Source: Catenovulum adriaticum
Lineage (GTDB): Bacteria > Pseudomonadota > Gammaproteobacteria > Enterobacterales > Alteromonadaceae
Reading direction: 5' to 3'
Length of the DNA: 64,000 nt
Assembly: GCF_026725475.1 (NCBI RefSeq)
Contig: NZ_CP109966.1
Span: 434,001-498,000 of the forward strand
Shown in pieces: positions 18,144 to 25,930 of this stretch. Numbering within the stretch: position 1 is the first letter of the stretch; each line of letters begins with the position of its first letter. The position numbers and the translations under genes were made by a program. The notes beneath the pieces were generated by a model, which was given only the letters and a program-made list of their open reading frames with translations, made no database searches and was not told the DNA's origin.

Positions 18144-19877
18144 TCATTGAATATTTTGCTTGCGCCAGTTTTCAACTGCAGTTGATAAACGGTTATCTTT
18201 AACTGACTTCTGCCATTCATCCCAAAAATCGACCGTACCGCTATTTGGCTTATTTTGTGGTTCATCAATTCTAATCCTACTAGGCAAAAGACTCGCATCC
18301 CCAACAACAAGTGCTTCACCTGTGTCTAGGGTCGGCAGAATATCGCTGAATCCGCCAAGACTATCCGGAAGCAGGCGCTTGATAACGCCCTGATCTTCCG
18401 CGTTAGTCAACCTCATGGATACGAAGTTGCTACATTGGCTTAGCATAGTCTTATTTACCTCAGATGGCCGTTGGCTTATTACCACCAAACTAACACCATA
18501 TTTTCGCCCCTCCTTCGCAATACGCTCGAAAATATCAAGTGAGATATCGTCAGCAGCATCAGCCATCCCACGCTGCGGCATATAGAGATGAGCCTCATCG
18601 CATAGTAATGCTATAGGATGACGCAAATCCGAAGGCGTCCATTGTTGTACGGAAAACGTAACCCGTGCGACGAGTGACACGATTAACGGCAAAATATCAG
18701 AAGGCACTTCCGAAAAGTTAATAATTTTAATTCCGGCTTTTCCATTTTCACTGGTGCTTCCGAGTACGGCAGTGACGAATTTATCCAGCCACGTAAAATC
18801 CAACATGTCATCACCGCCGTTGAACATAAAGCCAAGCCGCCTATCGGATATTTTGTTCTCTAGGCGGGAAATCATCCGAGCGAGTTTTCCGAAGAAATCA
18901 CCTTGCTTCTCGCTACCAGCCCTAGCTCCAGGAACCATTTCTACGTTGATCTCATTTAGTCGCCCCACAAGGACTTCGAGACTAAATGGCACTGGGCTAT
19001 CAACAGTAAAATGTGTCAACACATCATGCTGATTGTTTTCCTCTAGATACATTCTTTTTGCTTGGTTGATTTCACGCGCCATAATCATCGCTTGGTTTGG
19101 TGCATTCTGGTCGCTGCGGTCAACGAACATGGATACAAGCGCCTCATACGAAAGCAGCCAATATGGCAGGTAGAGTACACCATCGCCTATGGTTTTCTTG
19201 GTTTCAACATCCGCAGGCCCGGCGACTTTAAAATGTTGAATGCCATCCCCTACCAGAGGTGAGTATTCTCCGTGGAGGTCGAAAACGATGGAATTTGCAG
19301 TGGAAAGTCCCGACATTTGCTCGATGATCTTGGCTGTCGTCCAAGACTTACCTGAACCTGTACTCCCTCCGATAAAGGCGTGTCTTTGAAAGAATCTATT
19401 GCCATTGAGATAGGCAACTGCATGCTCGTCAAGAGTGTATTTACCCAAAGTAAGAGAATTTCCATCGGCCGCAACATTGGAAAGAGTACGCATAAATCCT
19501 GTAAGATTTTCGCTTTCGAGGGAGAAGCAGTTTGCATCAATTTCAGGAACGCTTTCCAAAGTGCGTCGGAACACGTTTTCCTTTTCACCATCACGATCTA
19601 ACATGGTGCCAATAAGGGCGATACGACACAGATTTAACTCGGAAACCTGATCATTTATACCGTCATTTATTGCTTCTTCAATACCACGCTTGCGTGTCAC
19701 CTGTGTAATGAGACCGATCAAGTGTTGTCCCGGCCTACTGCTTTGAAGAACGGCAAGATGGTTAACCTGCAAACGCTTGAGCTGATCGACGTTCTCCACT
19801 TCAACGATGACATTTGTTGTATCAACGGAGGCTACCTTTCCAAGCGCGTCTTCGTCCTTAAAGTTGAATATTGACAT
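18144..19877 (-). CDS. herA: HerA-like ATPase of a SIR2-HerA defence system
   Basis: The 577-residue protein has an N-terminal HAS-barrel-like domain (about 10-65) and a FtsK/HerA ATPase domain with Walker A GSTGSGKS (171-178), Walker B ALLCDEAH (D427, E428) and the sensor segment SQRPSEV near 470. HerA proteins form hexameric ring translocases; with a SIR2 partner they make an antiphage complex that degrades NAD. The gene starts 8 bases after the SIR2 stop, so the two form one operon, and attC follows its stop by 27 bases. The SIR2-HerA pair is a known defence type; activity of this example is inferred. Codon and base usage look more G+C rich than neighbouring genes. Confidence 0.9.
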   Translation of the reverse strand: MSIFNFKDEDALGKVASVDTTNVIVEVENVDQLKRLQVNHLAVLQSSRPGQHLIGLITQVTRKRGIEEAINDGINDQVSELNLCRIALIGTMLDRDGEKENVFRRTLESVPEIDANCFSLESENLTGFMRTLSNVAADGNSLTLGKYTLDEHAVAYLNGNRFFQRHAFIGGSTGSGKSWTTAKIIEQMSGLSTANSIVFDLHGEYSPLVGDGIQHFKVAGPADVETKKTIGDGVLYLPYWLLSYEALVSMFVDRSDQNAPNQAMIMAREINQAKRMYLEENNQHDVLTHFTVDSPVPFSLEVLVGRLNEINVEMVPGARAGSEKQGDFFGKLARMISRLENKISDRRLGFMFNGGDDMLDFTWLDKFVTAVLGSTSENGKAGIKIINFSEVPSDILPLIVSLVARVTFSVQQWTPSDLRHPIALLCDEAHLYMPQRGMADAADDISLDIFERIAKEGRKYGVSLVVISQRPSEVNKTMLSQCSNFVSMRLTNAEDQGVIKRLLPDSLGGFSDILPTLDTGEALVVGDASLLPSRIRIDEPQNKPNSGTVDFWDEWQKSVKDNRLSTAVENWRKQNIQ

Positions 19878-19885
19878 ATATATTC

Positions 19886-20899
19886 CTACATAATGATTGA
19901 CAAGTAGCCTTCAAGGCTCCAAATATTTGCTTCGACCTTGATCGGATTCGCATCTAGAGATGAGTAAACGATGGATTGATCGTCTGTATCGCCCCGTTCG
20001 ATTGCTAGGTAATTCTGTGCTTTACCTTCAAGAATAAGCTTTTTGGCAGAGTCAGAAAGTTTATAAGTAATAATCGTTATAGGTGTTTTCTGTCGAAGGC
20101 ATTTCACCATCAGTTTCGGCTGAATATGCTCGTCATTAAAACCGTAACCAATACACAAGTAAGAACCAGCGTTATTGAGCGCATTATCAGCGTTATTAAT
20201 AATGGAACGAAAAGGCTCAAGGTGAGTTTTTTGATATTTTTGAGTGCCTGGGGTCACTATTTGAGGTTGGTAATTATCCGGTACCGACAGGGTATTTGAG
20301 AGAGCAACTGTGTCTTCTAAAGGGGACTGGAACCAGTCCAGAGATCCATGAACCTTCCAAATATTAACTCTGCGATCCGAAATAATTTCTGAAGGTGTCG
20401 CGAGCTGCCTGAAGAAACCATGGGTGAACCCAGTGTAATGATAGATACGCCCCTGTTCGCATGCATACTCCACTAATCGATCATAATTAGTAGTTACAAT
20501 ATTTATAGTTTTGAGACTACTTTTGAACATATGATCAAGAAGTCTGCTAAGCGGAAACATTGCGCTATCTTGGAGGCTCTTCCGAAAGATCTCGTTATCC
20601 TCAGAGTTAATCAAGGCCCAAGTAGATTTGACTATTCGGGATGTCAATTCTTCAGAAGCTGTTACATCGTGTAGAGCAGTTTCCAGATCGACATTCTGCT
20701 TCAAACGTTCACAGAACTTTTCCCAAGTTTCGTTTTCTGCTGCATTCAACCCTGTTATGTCAGTATTTTCTACCAGATGGTTTGCCAATGCCCACATTCC
20801 AGACATGCCGTAAGCTGCTGAGGCACCGCTGCCCAAAATAATCACAGGCGCCTTTCCATAAAAATCTTGCGCTTGCTTTTGGTAGTTCAAATCAGACAT
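19886..20899 (-). CDS. SIR2-domain NADase of a SIR2-HerA defence system
   Basis: The 337-residue protein is a SIR2-like domain protein: GSGAS near 23-27 binds the nucleotide, TTNYDR (136-141) supplies the conserved Asn/Asp, H184 in WKVHGSLDW is the expected catalytic His, and CIGYGFNDEHIQPKL closes the Rossmann-like fold. In defence systems such proteins hydrolyse NAD when phage infection is sensed, stopping growth. It is about the size of a bare SIR2 domain plus helices, with no extra sensor domain, consistent with reliance on HerA. A GAGGATGAT site precedes the ATG. It is the first gene after the cassette boundary, 65 bases from the recombination point, so transcription must come from this short leader or from the integron platform. 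Confidence 0.9.
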   Translation of the reverse strand: MSDLNYQKQAQDFYGKAPVIILGSGASAAYGMSGMWALANHLVENTDITGLNAAENETWEKFCERLKQNVDLETALHDVTASEELTSRIVKSTWALINSEDNEIFRKSLQDSAMFPLSRLLDHMFKSSLKTINIVTTNYDRLVEYACEQGRIYHYTGFTHGFFRQLATPSEIISDRRVNIWKVHGSLDWFQSPLEDTVALSNTLSVPDNYQPQIVTPGTQKYQKTHLEPFRSIINNADNALNNAGSYLCIGYGFNDEHIQPKLMVKCLRQKTPITIITYKLSDSAKKLILEGKAQNYLAIERGDTDDQSIVYSSLDANPIKVEANIWSLEGYLSIIM

Positions 20900-20970
20900 A
20901 TCATCCTCAGTATTTGCCGCTACTTTCTACTTTTTAACCTATGGAATGTCGGTATTGCTTACCGCCCTAA

Positions 20971-21315
20971 CAGCTTACTCATTAGAAGAGCATATAGAAC
21001 TTTTCAATATTGAACCTATAAACGCCATTCCAATAAGCTTTAAATTAATAATTTCATAAACTTAAGCATTAACTCTTTAAAAAGCAACAAGAATTTTCAG
21101 ATAGAAAGCAAGCCTATCGTCAAAGCGAGCCACGTAAAGGGTCGTTATGTAAATTCATTATTATAAAAAACAAATAAAATCATATTGTTAAATATCTTTC
21201 ATCTCCAAGAAACCAATACTTTGTTAAAAACAAAGCGAGAAATAATCTGAGTTTTTGGTACATCACCATTTATAACTGTATAAGTAAGCAATAACTTGAG
21301 TTTAAGGAATTATTG
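20971..21315. other. presumed attI and integron promoter region
   Basis: These 345 AT-rich bases lie between the intI remnant (reading right) and the cassette (reading left), where attI and the cassette promoter normally sit. The junction base G at 20971 precedes TTAGGGC. I searched for a second attC-like partner box to the right and found none, so the cassette seems to be in the first position. No ORF is supported here. Confidence 0.55.
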
Positions 21316-21503
21316 ATGCTAAATCTCAATTTATCGAGTCAATTAAAACGGAACTCAGAACCAAGCATTATAGCTATGCAACCGAAAAATCTAATTTGCA
21401 TTGGGTTCGTACCAAGCAATGTCGATTATTTCTAATCTATCAGGTAAGTATCGAATCATAGCCGGTTTAAGAATAAATGAGGCGCTAAGGTTAAGAGTTA
21501 CAC
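21316..21503 (+). pseudogene. intI: integron integrase (intI) remnant
   Basis: The ATG at 21316 with an AAGGA site opens an integrase N-terminus once one missing base near codon 2-3 is restored: KSQFIESIKTELRTKHYSYA, then TEKSNLHWVR, close to the IntI start LRTRHYSxxTExxYxxWIRR. After a large deletion another frame (from about 21401) reads ISNLSGKYRIIAGLRINEAL then RLRV, the central tyrosine-recombinase segment, itself lacking the usual LLYGxG. The catalytic C-terminal half, including the Tyr, is gone; the aminopeptidase gene ends just beyond. So it is a dead integrase. Orientation relative to attC is exactly that of a normal integron. Confidence 0.8.
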
Positions 21504-21520
21504 TGAACTTAGTTTCCCGA

Positions 21521-22294
21521 TTAAATTCGCTCTTCAGCTCTGAGCGTCAGCACCTCGTAACCATCAGAGGTAACAGCAATGGTGTGTTCCCACTGAGCGG
21601 ATAATTTTTTATCACTGGTAACAACTGTCCACCCATCTTTTTTTAATTTAACTTTGGACTTACCTTGGTTAATCATGGGCTCTATGGTAAATACCATCCC
21701 TTCTGTTAACACTAAGCCTTTACCTGCCTGACCATAATGCAAAACCTGTGGCTCTTCATGCATTTCTCGCCCAATCCCATGCCCACAGTATTCGCGTACA
21801 ACAGAATAGCCGTGTTTCTGGGCATGAGTTTGAATGGCATGACCAACATCTCCCAGAGTCGCGCCAGGTTTTACCTTTCGTATCCCTTCCCACATGGCTT
21901 CATAGGTTTTATCAACCAAACGTTTAGCGACTGGAGACACATCGCCAATCATGTACATTTTGCTAGAGTCAGCGATAAATCCGCCCTGCTCCAATGTAAT
22001 ATCAATATTTACGATATCACCGGATTTCAGCTTTTGAATAGCAGAAGGCACGCCGTGGCATACAACGCGATTTACCGAGCTGTTTAAAGCATACTGGTAT
22101 CCGTACTGACCTTTACTGGCTGGGCGGGCATTTAGCTGATCAATTATATAACGCTCCGCCAAATCGTTAATCTCCATCGTTGAAATCCCAGTTTCAATAT
22201 ATCCATCGAGATACTCAAACACCATTGCCAAAAGCCGACCAGACTCCCGCATTACATTCAATTCGTCAGCACTTTTTAGTTTTACGTTAGCCAC
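21521..22294 (-). CDS. map: type I methionine aminopeptidase
   Basis: The 257-residue enzyme removes the N-terminal Met from new proteins. All dinuclear-metal ligands are present: D98, D109, H172, E205 and E236, plus the substrate histidines H80 and H179. The start is a GTG that overlaps the stop of the ParD-like gene upstream by 8 bases (GTGGCTAA), with AAGGA 9 bases before, so translation is coupled. The pairing with a ParD-like gene, seen in other proteobacteria, suggests an accessory copy and not the main housekeeping map (which usually sits near rpsB). It converges with the dead intI. Confidence 0.93.
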   Translation of the reverse strand: MANVKLKSADELNVMRESGRLLAMVFEYLDGYIETGISTMEINDLAERYIIDQLNARPASKGQYGYQYALNSSVNRVVCHGVPSAIQKLKSGDIVNIDITLEQGGFIADSSKMYMIGDVSPVAKRLVDKTYEAMWEGIRKVKPGATLGDVGHAIQTHAQKHGYSVVREYCGHGIGREMHEEPQVLHYGQAGKGLVLTEGMVFTIEPMINQGKSKVKLKKDGWTVVTSDKKLSAQWEHTIAVTSDGYEVLTLRAEERI

Positions 22295-22493
22295 CAGCAG
22301 CTTTCCTTATATTAACGTCAGCCAGCTTTAATTGATCGCGCATGATTTCAGAAAAAGACATACTGGGGTTGGCCTCGGCTAGCATTCCAATTTTGATCCA
22401 ATACTCAGCTTGAGCATTAATAGATCGAACCATAACTGAGCTCGCTTTACGAATCTCCCCATGCAATTCGTCATCAATTTTAACAATTCCCAT
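22287..22493 (-). CDS. ParD-like antitoxin-family protein
   Basis: The 68-residue protein (MGIVKIDDELHGEI start) resembles the ParD-like family, with an N-terminal ribbon-helix-helix-like segment and the central AQAEYWIKIGMLAEANP block. No ParE-type toxin is encoded next to it; instead it overlaps the map gene by 8 bases. It may be a small DNA-binding regulator of the map operon. Function beyond family resemblance is unknown. Confidence 0.75.
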   Translation of the reverse strand: MGIVKIDDELHGEIRKASSVMVRSINAQAEYWIKIGMLAEANPSMSFSEIMRDQLKLADVNIRKAAGG

Positions 22494-22502
22494 AATACAC
22501 CC

Positions 22503-22532
22503 TATATACGATATGTATATGGATCATATATC
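22503..22532. promoter_or_regulatory. AT-rich inverted repeats upstream of the ParD-like gene
   Basis: ATATAC and GTATAT (22504-22509 and 22515-22520) form a small palindrome, followed by a partly symmetrical ATAT-GGATC-ATAT stretch. They sit just upstream of the ParD-like start, a usual place for ribbon-helix-helix self-regulation. Low-complexity sequence makes chance likely. Confidence 0.3.
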
Positions 22533-22629
22533 AATGGTTAGGGGCTGGCAATAACATACTGACTGGTTTAAATATGCTTGATTTTTATTCAGTACATGTT
22601 CAGGGAGTTTTTTTTGTTTCCAATGATCA

Positions 22630-24078
22630 TTAACCATTTTTAGTACTTGTAATCGACTGTTGATATTCTTTAGGTGTTTTGCCCGTTTGTTTTTTAAATA
22701 CAGTCGAAAAATAGGCCGAGTTATTAAAGCCTATTTCAAATGCGGTTTCTGTTACCGACATGGTTATTAATAAATCCTTAGATTTGTTAATACGCACATC
22801 AATTAAATACTGGTTAATGGTTTGCGCCGTTATATTTTTAAATGTTTTAGTAATGTGTGAACGGCTAGCACCGATTTCATTGGCTATGTCATTAATGGAG
22901 ATATCACGGTTATAGTGACTTAAAATATATGTTTTGATTTTATCGACTAAGGCGGTATCTGCTGGCGATTCATTAGCTTCACCGCTTAATTTTGCTAAAA
23001 AGCTGGCTTCTTGCAGAATAATTTTATCAATATCTTTAAATGATGTTGTGGTTTCTAAGGTTTGTCCTTTTTCTTCTAACCGTTCGAGTAAATTTGCAGC
23101 ATTGCCACTGTTGAATATTGACGCGTCAAACAACATAAACAATACTTCTTTGGCGCGTACCCGATAGGTATCGACATTATGCTGGCTAAAACTTTTTAAC
23201 GCGTGCAATAAGTTTGTTACCCGGCCAGCAACTAAGCCACTACGGGCTGCGCTAACGGTTTCTATTAATGCTTCACGTTCTTTAAAAGGATAAGATTCGT
23301 TAATACTGTCTGGGTAATACTCCGTAAATTTAGTATTTAACGGTGCCGCGTATTGCGCGATAGCGAGCGAGCTTTGGTGTAAATAATGCTGTTTTACTTT
23401 GTCGTTGGTCATTTGAATATCACGATATATGGCCCAAGCCCAAATAATCGCGGTTAAGCCTGAACCACCATAATAAACAACCCATTGTTCTAACGCATTA
23501 CCAATGCATATACAGGTATACAGTAACAAAACACCATATACTAAAACCCCTACATAGCGTTTAATGGGTCGGCTTAGTATAAACAAACTCGGTATTAACA
23601 GTTGGATTGTCACAACAAAAATTTGAGACAGATAAATATGTTGATTGGTAATACTATCTAATAATCTCGGCCAAGGGAGCTGATCAAGGTGATGATAATA
23701 AAAAGGCGGTGCCATTATAAACAAAGCCGACCAACTTATGCCCAGTACAAGAGCAAACATAAAAAATTCACGCCGAATTTTAATTTCAGCCTGTATAAAC
23801 AGGCCATATAACAGAGCCGGCATACCGACACTAAATAACAACACGTTTCTAACTAAATCAAACCATCGTTTAGCATTATCAATGGGCATAAGATTAATAA
23901 TTGGACCCGATAAAAACAAAATAATGCAGCTGATAAAAGTTGCATAAAACGGATAGGCACTACCAATGCGGGAGCGGACGATAGTAAAATAAATCAGTAC
24001 CATTAAAAATATATTGGCGGCAATAAAAGGGATGATGGCTCTAAGAAAAGTATTCCAATCTAACTCTGTATATATCAT
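22630..24078 (-). CDS. membrane-bound AraC-family regulator
   Basis: The 482-residue protein joins an N-terminal block of about seven membrane helices (residues 1-220) to a linker and a C-terminal AraC/XylS DNA-binding domain (about 375-475). The latter shows two helix-turn-helix units, DISINDIANEIGASRSHITK and the FNNSAYFSTVFKKQTGKTP signature. Tethering an AraC domain to the inner membrane suggests it senses a signal at the membrane or periplasm. It is divergent from two sulfatase genes (378 bases apart), so it may control them in response to a sulfated sugar. The signal is unknown. Confidence 0.85.
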   Translation of the reverse strand: MIYTELDWNTFLRAIIPFIAANIFLMVLIYFTIVRSRIGSAYPFYATFISCIILFLSGPIINLMPIDNAKRWFDLVRNVLLFSVGMPALLYGLFIQAEIKIRREFFMFALVLGISWSALFIMAPPFYYHHLDQLPWPRLLDSITNQHIYLSQIFVVTIQLLIPSLFILSRPIKRYVGVLVYGVLLLYTCICIGNALEQWVVYYGGSGLTAIIWAWAIYRDIQMTNDKVKQHYLHQSSLAIAQYAAPLNTKFTEYYPDSINESYPFKEREALIETVSAARSGLVAGRVTNLLHALKSFSQHNVDTYRVRAKEVLFMLFDASIFNSGNAANLLERLEEKGQTLETTTSFKDIDKIILQEASFLAKLSGEANESPADTALVDKIKTYILSHYNRDISINDIANEIGASRSHITKTFKNITAQTINQYLIDVRINKSKDLLITMSVTETAFEIGFNNSAYFSTVFKKQTGKTPKEYQQSITSTKNG

Positions 24079-24455
24079 TTATTTTTTAAGCTCATTATGT
24101 TTGATCAACCCTAAATTGGGCTCATGCTAAATGCGAGTCGGTACGCTATTTAAAGTCGAAGCGCTGCAATTTACTTGTCATTATTTTACGGAAACGGCTT
24201 AATTTAACTTTAAATATAGGCCAAAAGCCTATTTCTAAAATGAAATTTCATGTCATTTTTTACAAACTTACAAAGACAATATTCATGTAAAAGCATGAAA
24301 AGTAACAATTATTATTTTAAAAATTAAATTTTAGCTGATTTTAAAAGCATGATTTTAGCTAAACCTTGATACTTATATGGTCGTTAGTATTAAGTTACTT
24401 TCATCGCTTTGTTTCAAAAACTAACAAATATTAATTAGCACTGAGAAAATAACCC
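24079..24455. promoter_or_regulatory. divergent promoter region between AraC regulator and sulfatases
   Basis: About 377 AT-rich bases separate the leftward AraC gene from the rightward sulfatases. Short repeated elements such as GCTGATTTTAAAAGCATGATTTTAGCTAAA are seen near 24331-24362 as direct and inverted GATTTTA/TTTAGCT copies. These could be AraC sites but are not distinctive. No gene is visible. Confidence 0.35.
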
Positions 24456-25886
24456 ATGAATTTATTATCATCTAAAACCAAGTTATACCTCATTTTAATT
24501 TGTTTACAATTAACATTTATACCTAAAATAAATGCAGCTCAACAGCCCAACATTTTATTAATCATTTCAGATGATGCGGGTTATCACGATTTTGGCTTTC
24601 ATGGTAGTAAAACCATGAAAACACCTAATTTAGATAAGCTTGCTAAACAAGGCATGTTGTTTAAACAAGCTTATGTCACCGCAGCAGTTTGTGGCCCGTC
24701 GCGCGCGGGGCTATTTACAGGCAAATACCAGCAAAGGTTTGGTTTTGAAGAAAATAATGTACCCGGCTATATGAGTGAGTCGGGCTTAACTGGCGACGAA
24801 ATGGGTTTGCCTTTGTCTGAGTTAACTGTGGCTGACCATTTAAAACAACTAGGTTATACCACAGGTTTGACCGGTAAATGGCATTTAGGCGACCATGATA
24901 AATATCATCCAATGCGCCGAGGTTTTGATCACTTTTATGGTTTTAGAACCGGTTCCCGCAGTTATTATGCTTACGATAAAAACGAGCTTAATAGCCGTCA
25001 GAACGAGCGCATGGAACTGGGTTTCAAAAACTTTAAAGAGCATAAAGGCTACTTAACCGAGGCACTTGTTGCAGATACTAGTCAATTTATTACCAACGCT
25101 GTGCAAACTAAGCAACCGTTTTTTGCGGTATTGTCGTTTTCAGCAGTTCACGCCCCTATGCAAGCGAAACCTGAAGACTTGGCTCAATTTCCAAATTTGT
25201 CAGGCACACGCAAAATACTCGCAGCGATGAACCTAAACATGGATCAACAACTGGGATTATTATTCAATAAGCTTAAGCAACTAAACATTGCCGACAATAC
25301 CTTAGTGGTATTTGTGAATGACAATGGCGGACCAACTGATCAGAACAATTCTAATAATTATCCGCTAAGTGGTACCAAAGCCAATCACCTAGAGGGGGGA
25401 ATCCGTGTGCCCATGCTAATGCGTTGGCCTGAAAAATTAAGTGCTAATACCCGTTTTGAATATCCGGTCAGTACACTCGATTTAATGCCAACGTTTTTAA
25501 GTGTCGCAGGCGCCAATTTATCTGAGTTTGCTCACTTAGATGGCGTCAATCTAATACCCTACTTAAAAGCACCAACACAAAAGAAAGCTCAAGCTCGTCC
25601 GCACAAGACACTGTATTGGAAAAAAGAAAACCGCGCGGCAATCCGAGATATGGATTGGAAACTTTTACGCTTTCCTGATCGCCCACCCGAGTTATACAAC
25701 TTAGCTAACGATGAAGCTGAGCAAGTTAATCTTGCCCATCAACAACCAAAAATAGTTAAACAACTTTACAAAAAATTATTTGACTGGGAACTCACATTAG
25801 AACGCCCATTGTGGCAGTTAAAACGCAAATTTGAAGGCGCGGCGATGGATAGAATGGATAAGTTTCGCGATCATCAACCAGATTAA
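24456..25886 (+). CDS. secreted arylsulfatase-like sulfatase
   Basis: The 476-residue protein has a signal peptide (about 1-28, ending INAAQ) and a type I sulfatase fold: metal-binding ISDDAGYHD (D39, D40), active motif CGPSR (Cys79), the GKWHLG box and VNDNGG. The Cys would become formylglycine, so a maturation enzyme from elsewhere is needed. It acts in the periplasm or outside, removing sulfate from algal sugar. The next sulfatase follows after about 44 bases in the same direction, probably one operon under the divergent AraC regulator. The two have different sequences, suggesting different sulfate positions. Substrate is not decidable by eye. Confidence 0.92.
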   Translation: MNLLSSKTKLYLILICLQLTFIPKINAAQQPNILLIISDDAGYHDFGFHGSKTMKTPNLDKLAKQGMLFKQAYVTAAVCGPSRAGLFTGKYQQRFGFEENNVPGYMSESGLTGDEMGLPLSELTVADHLKQLGYTTGLTGKWHLGDHDKYHPMRRGFDHFYGFRTGSRSYYAYDKNELNSRQNERMELGFKNFKEHKGYLTEALVADTSQFITNAVQTKQPFFAVLSFSAVHAPMQAKPEDLAQFPNLSGTRKILAAMNLNMDQQLGLLFNKLKQLNIADNTLVVFVNDNGGPTDQNNSNNYPLSGTKANHLEGGIRVPMLMRWPEKLSANTRFEYPVSTLDLMPTFLSVAGANLSEFAHLDGVNLIPYLKAPTQKKAQARPHKTLYWKKENRAAIRDMDWKLLRFPDRPPELYNLANDEAEQVNLAHQQPKIVKQLYKKLFDWELTLERPLWQLKRKFEGAAMDRMDKFRDHQPD

Positions 25887-25930
25887 ATTAACAACCCTAT
25901 TTACACATGAGAAGTCTTGGGAATTTTATT

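Larger units (their letters stand above)
18051..20970 (-). mobile_element. integron gene cassette carrying SIR2-HerA
   Basis: The cassette runs from the G/TTAGGGC junction at 20971/20970 to the attC cut at 18051, 2920 bases, and holds two genes in one orientation followed by attC. Its leading TTAGGGC (20970-20964) is the exact complement of the attC R'' box GCCCTAA (18117-18111), so excision would rebuild a symmetrical attC on a free circle. The interior is visibly richer in G+C than the flanks, supporting transfer. An integrase fossil reads away from the cassette 345 bases upstream, the standard intI-attI-cassette layout. Most cassettes are under 1 kb and carry one gene, so this one is unusual. 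Confidence 0.8.

Noticed and set aside
20971..21315. A second attC site upstream of the SIR2 gene, which would mean a longer cassette array
   Set aside because: No partner box or stem of attC type could be found to the right of the G/TTAGGGC junction, so attI is the better reading.
22287..22493. A classical toxin-antitoxin pair at the ParD-like gene
   Set aside because: No ParE or other toxin gene is adjacent; the partner is methionine aminopeptidase with all catalytic residues.
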